Source: CAVPHV01 sp963821095
GTDB taxonomy: Bacteria > Actinomycetota > Acidimicrobiia > Spongiisociales > UBA5794
DNA: 64,000 bases
Direction of reading: 5' to 3'
Assembly: GCA_963821095.1 (NCBI GenBank)
Contig: CAWGCJ010000020.1
Span: 62,001 to 126,000, forward strand
Shown here: piece by piece, positions 60,899 through 64,000 of the stretch
Numbering within the stretch: position 1 is the stretch's first letter
How the letters are laid out: every line of letters starts with the position of its first letter
The notes under the pieces: model-generated
What the model was told of the DNA's origin: nothing
Database searches by the model: none
The model's input: only the letters and a program-made list of their open reading frames with translations
Position numbers and translations under genes: made by a program

Positions 60899-61111
60899 AT
60901 GTCGGGGTCTTCGCACGTGTCGTGGCGCTGGACGCGGGTCGCCGTTCTGGCGGTGATCGTTGCAGGGACCCTGATCGCCTGCGATGAGGCCAGCGTGCCC
61001 TTCGGGCCGGGGCCGGATGGCCCGGTGGGTCCAACCGGGCCGTCGGGCCGGGAGGAGAGGACCAGGGGGGATAGCTTCGCGGAAGAGCAGCGACGTGGGT
61101 GGAAGACCTGA
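60899..61111 (+). CDS. Tiny lipoprotein with collagen-like Gly-Pro triplets
   Basis: 70 residues. Signal peptide with lipobox LIAC (Cys 28), followed by GPDGPVGPTGPSG, four consecutive Gly-Pro-X triplets, then a charged tail. Too short for a stable collagen helix on its own. GGGAGGT sits 5 nt before the ATG, which supports translation. It is 43 nt upstream of the LLM oxidoreductase. Function unknown. Confidence 0.55.
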   Translation: MSGSSHVSWRWTRVAVLAVIVAGTLIACDEASVPFGPGPDGPVGPTGPSGREERTRGDSFAEEQRRGWKT

Positions 61112-61154
61112 GGTGCTCAGCACAAACGGAGGTGCGGTTGGGCCGCCGCATAGC

Positions 61155-62274
61155 GTGGAGGTGGGTGTTTGTGGATCAACGACGTACTCCGTCCAAGAAC
61201 TGCGCCGGTCCCTGGCGTGGGCGCGGCTGGCACGGTTCGACGGCTTCTTCCTCCCCGATCACTGGCAAGACTTCATCCCACAGATGCTTTGGGATCCGTC
61301 ACTGACGTGGCGGGCTCGCCTGGCCGATTCCCCACACAATTTGCCGCGAGGTGTTCACCCTCCTGGCAGCACTTGCGCGATCGGCGGGACGGGTGCGCCT
61401 CGGCTTGGCCGTGACCGAGATGTTGCGTCGACATCCGGTGATGGTCGCCCAGGCCGCTCTCACACTTTCGGAGATGACGAAGCGACCTCTGATTCTCGGG
61501 GTGGGCGCCGGGGAGCGGCTGAACACGGAACCATACGGTCTGGCCGTGGCGAAGCCGGTCGCTCGGTTCGAGGAGGCTCTCCAGGTAATCCGTCTCTGTT
61601 TCGACTCGTCGGGAACCATCGACTTTCATGGCAAGCACTTCCAACTTGACGGCGCCGTCATGGATCTTGTCCCGCCGAAATCGCGCACACCAGAGATCTG
61701 GGTTGCCGCCCGTGGACCTCGCATGCTTGAACTCACGGGACGATACGGAGACGGCTGGCTCCCGTCTATGCCACCACTCCATGGTCCCGCCGACTACGAG
61801 GTTGCCTGGAAGACCATCCGAGCCACCGCCGAGGGGGCCGGCCGTAGTCCAGAGGTGATCACACCTTCCCTCTTGGCCTATGCGGTCATGGCGCCCAGCG
61901 TCACCCATGTGGAGGCGCTGCTTCGATCCAAGCTCGCAAAGTACATGGCGCTCATGGGCACCTCAGCCGAAATGTGGGCCCGATGGGGCCTCGATCATCC
62001 ATTCGGCCCCGACTTTCGGGGCTACGTCGATGTCTTGCCCGAAGCCATCGACAGCAGGTTCATCCATGCCGCCATTGATCGTGTCCCTCCCGAGCTTGTG
62101 CGGTCCTGCAGCATGTCTGGAACTCCTCGTCAGGTGGAAGCAACGATCCGGGACTATGCCGACGTCGGGCTTCGCCACATCGTCCTGGTACCCGCATCTG
62201 CGCTCATCAGCAGCCGAGATCAGGCTTACACCGCCTGGGCTCTGCCACGTCTCGTTCGCGCCCTGCGCCGGTAG
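61155..62274 (+). CDS. LLM class (F420-type) oxidoreductase (one frame disruption)
   Basis: Luciferase-like monooxygenase fold, probably coenzyme F420-dependent, as is common in actinobacteria. Motifs: RFDGFFLPDHWQDF near the start, AGRVRLGLAVTEMLRRHP, LILGVGAGERLNTEPYG, and PEIWVAARGPRMLELTGRYG followed by DGWLP. The frame shifts +1 at 61328-61329; one T fewer gives RLADPHTICREVFTLLAAL. Corrected length is about 372 residues. The start is uncertain: GTG at 61155, 61161 or 61113 are all in frame. The C-terminus has SGTPRQVEATIRDYADVGL, usual in this class. Confidence 0.8.
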
Positions 62275-62279
62275 CGATC

Positions 62280-63905
62280 TCAGGCCGGGGTGAGCCAGTC
62301 GAACTCATAGGGACCGAGGTCGATCCTTCCGGCTCGGACGATGCGCTCGCTGCGGAGGCTGCGGAAGGGCTCGTCGTTGCTCAGGTCGAGCTCGGCGTGG
62401 ACCGTTTGTTCGCTCACGTTGGCGACGACCAACACCGTCTCATCGGCAGAGTGGCGCAGGAAGGCGAATACCGCCGGATCGGAGGAGGTGACGGCCTCGT
62501 AGCTCCCGGTGCCAAAGACCGGGTGACGGCGCCGCAATTCGAGCAGGCCCCGCACCCACGTCAGCAGCGAGCCGGGATCGTCGCGCTGGGCAGCGACATT
62601 GACGTCCGTGGGGGTGTAGCCCGGGTTCATCACCACCGGCAGATAGAAGTCGTCGGGGTTGGCGGCGGAGAACCCCACGCTCTCCGACCCATCCCACTGC
62701 ATTGGGGTGCGGACGCCGTCGCGATCTTCGAGGCGGTACTCGTCGCCCATGCCGATTTCGTCGCCGTAGTAGAAGACCGGGCTGCCCGGCAGCGAAAGCA
62801 ACAGTCCGTCGAGCAGTTCGATCCGACGCCGGTCGCCGTCGAGCAGCGGCGCGAGGCGGCGGCGAATGCCGACGTTCTTCTTCATCGCCGGGTCCGGCGC
62901 GTACTGCTCGTACATATAGGCACGTTCGTCGGGCGTGACCATTTCGAGGGTCAACTCGTCGTGATTGCGCAGGAACATGCCCCACTGCGCACCGGGAGGG
63001 ATCGGTGGCGTCTGCTCCAAGATGGCCACGAGCGAGGTTGCTTCCTGCCGTTTCAGCGACATGAACAGCCGCGGCATGACGGGGAAGTGGAACGCCATAT
63101 GGCACTCATCGTCATCGCCGAAGTATTCGACGACATCCTCAGGCCATTGATTCGCCTCGGCGAGCAGGATCTTGCCGGGGAACTCGCGGTCGACCATCGC
63201 CCGCAGCCGCTTCAAGTAGGCGTGGGTTTCCGGCAGGTTCTCGCCGTTCGTGCCGTTACGCTCAAAGAGATACGGCACGGCATCGAGGCGGAGGCCGTCG
63301 AAGCCGGCATCGAGCCAGAAGCGGACGACGTCCTCGATCTCGTCGCCGACCTCGGGATTGTCGAAGTTGAGGTCGGGTTGATGGTCGAAGAAGCGATGCC
63401 AGTAGTAGGCCCCGGCGACCGGGTCCCAGGTCCAGTTCGAATCCTGAGTGTCGGTGAAGATCACCCGTGCCTCGCTCCACTGCGAGGGGTTGTCGCTCCA
63501 TACGTAGCGGTCGCGGGTCGGTGAACCCGGCCGGCGGGCCTCCTGGAACCAGGGATGTTGGTCGGAGGTGTGGTTCACGATCATGTCGGCGATCACCCGC
63601 AGCCCGCGGTCGTGGGCGGCCGAAAGCAGGCTGCGCACATCGTCGACGGTGCCGTAGGTGGGTAGCACGGCGCGGAAGTCGGAGATGTCGTAGCCACCGT
63701 CACGCATTGGCGATTGGTAGAAAGGAAGGACCCACAGGCATTCGATGCCGAGCCATTGCAGGTAGTCGAGCTTGGACTTGAGTCCAGCGAAGTCACCGGT
63801 CCCGTCGCCGTTCGAGTCGCAGAAGGCATAGACGGGAACCTCGTAGAAGACGGCGGTCTTGTACCAGGGGGTGGAGGGCACTGGTTCAGACCGCTTCGAG
63901 GGCAT
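62280..63905 (-). CDS. treS: Trehalose synthase (maltose alpha-D-glucosyltransferase), GH13
   Basis: 541 residues. WYKTAVFYEVPVYAFCDSNG at the N-terminus, MIVNHTSDQHPWF, GLRLDAVPYLFERNGTN (nucleophile Asp), ILLAEANQWPEDV (Glu) and FLRNHDELTLEM (Asp) are the TreS pattern, distinct from the alpha-glucosidase nearby. It interconverts maltose and trehalose. No maltokinase domain is fused. ATG 63905 overlaps the upstream gene by 20 nt; GTG 63881 just downstream of that gene's stop is an alternative start. Confidence 0.88.
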   Translation of the reverse strand: MPSKRSEPVPSTPWYKTAVFYEVPVYAFCDSNGDGTGDFAGLKSKLDYLQWLGIECLWVLPFYQSPMRDGGYDISDFRAVLPTYGTVDDVRSLLSAAHDRGLRVIADMIVNHTSDQHPWFQEARRPGSPTRDRYVWSDNPSQWSEARVIFTDTQDSNWTWDPVAGAYYWHRFFDHQPDLNFDNPEVGDEIEDVVRFWLDAGFDGLRLDAVPYLFERNGTNGENLPETHAYLKRLRAMVDREFPGKILLAEANQWPEDVVEYFGDDDECHMAFHFPVMPRLFMSLKRQEATSLVAILEQTPPIPPGAQWGMFLRNHDELTLEMVTPDERAYMYEQYAPDPAMKKNVGIRRRLAPLLDGDRRRIELLDGLLLSLPGSPVFYYGDEIGMGDEYRLEDRDGVRTPMQWDGSESVGFSAANPDDFYLPVVMNPGYTPTDVNVAAQRDDPGSLLTWVRGLLELRRRHPVFGTGSYEAVTSSDPAVFAFLRHSADETVLVVANVSEQTVHAELDLSNDEPFRSLRSERIVRAGRIDLGPYEFDWLTPA

Positions 63906-64000
63906 GGGCGATGTCCAGGATGATGTCCTCAGCGTTCTCGACGCCGACCGAAATGCGAGCCAGCCCATCGGTGACGCCGACCGCATTGCACACATCACGG
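63886..64000 (-). CDS. Trans-sulfuration PLP enzyme, C-terminus only
   Basis: The last 37 codons of a minus-strand gene running off the window: CNAVGVTDGLARISVGVENA then EDIILDIAHALEAV and stop. This is the characteristic C-terminus of the Cys/Met metabolism PLP family (cystathionine gamma-synthase, cystathionine gamma-lyase, O-acetylhomoserine sulfhydrylase). Which member cannot be decided. Its end overlaps the treS start. Confidence 0.75.
   Translation of the reverse strand, partial: RDVCNAVGVTDGLARISVGVENAEDIILDIAHALEAV

Overview
This is a 64 kb piece of GC-rich chromosome from an actinomycetote (Actinobacteria). The evidence is gene order. From about 23 to 54 kb the window follows the core order known from Mycobacterium tuberculosis: Zn-metalloprotease, tilS, hpt, ftsH, folP, folK, DUF2520 gene, panC, coaX, lysS, clpC, then radA, disA, carD, ispF, cysS and the SpoU methyltransferase gene. 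A SigR/RsrA-type sigma/anti-sigma pair, a DUF3263 gene and tandem TrkA genes fit too. Several actinobacterial members are missing at their usual places: folE, folB, panD, lsr2 and ispD. This suggests a deep branch; Acidimicrobiia or a relative is my guess, not a demonstration.

Layout. 0-6 kb: a lipoprotein end, a Trk potassium-uptake operon (two TrkA, a small membrane protein, TrkH, a secreted anchored protein) and a potassium-type membrane pyrophosphatase. 6-15 kb: a double histidine phosphatase, a GT4 mannosyltransferase, topA, an MFS transporter, tmk, holB and an acyltransferase. 15-19.6 kb: a sugar ABC importer lacking its ATPase. 19.9-23 kb: a Thr-rich surface protein, tRNA-Thr(CGT), sigR/rsrA and small proteins. 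23-34 kb: the folate/pantothenate/lysS block. 34-41 kb: GNAT, a haloalkane dehalogenase-like enzyme, an S9 peptidase, a polyprenyl synthase and clpC. 41-47 kb: a BMP-type nucleoside ABC operon. 47-54.8 kb: radA, disA, carD, ispF, GDPD, cysS, rlmB and tRNA-Thr(TGT). 55-59 kb: membrane and surface proteins. 59-64 kb: alpha-glucosidase, an F420-type LLM oxidoreductase, trehalose synthase and the end of a trans-sulfuration enzyme.

How parts may work together. K+ uptake (Trk) sits beside a K+-dependent pyrophosphatase, and disA in the same window could supply c-di-AMP, which is known in other bacteria to act on RCK_C domains of K+ transporters; here this is inference. Sugar uptake, alpha-glucosidase and trehalose synthase form a plausible alpha-glucoside/trehalose economy, although they are scattered.

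Cautions. Ten genes, most of them normally essential, carry about 15 single-base frame disruptions, almost all +1, clustered at 5-14.4 kb and 29.5-33.7 kb. I treat them as likely sequence errors and annotate each gene across its full span. No CRISPR, phage, IS element or clear novel multi-gene system is visible. The most unusual items are a CarD with a histone-H1-like AAKKP tail, a DisA with altered active-site motifs, a degenerate phosphatase-like protein in the folB position, and a recurrent TANNNT box 6-7 nt upstream of start codons that implies widespread leaderless transcription.
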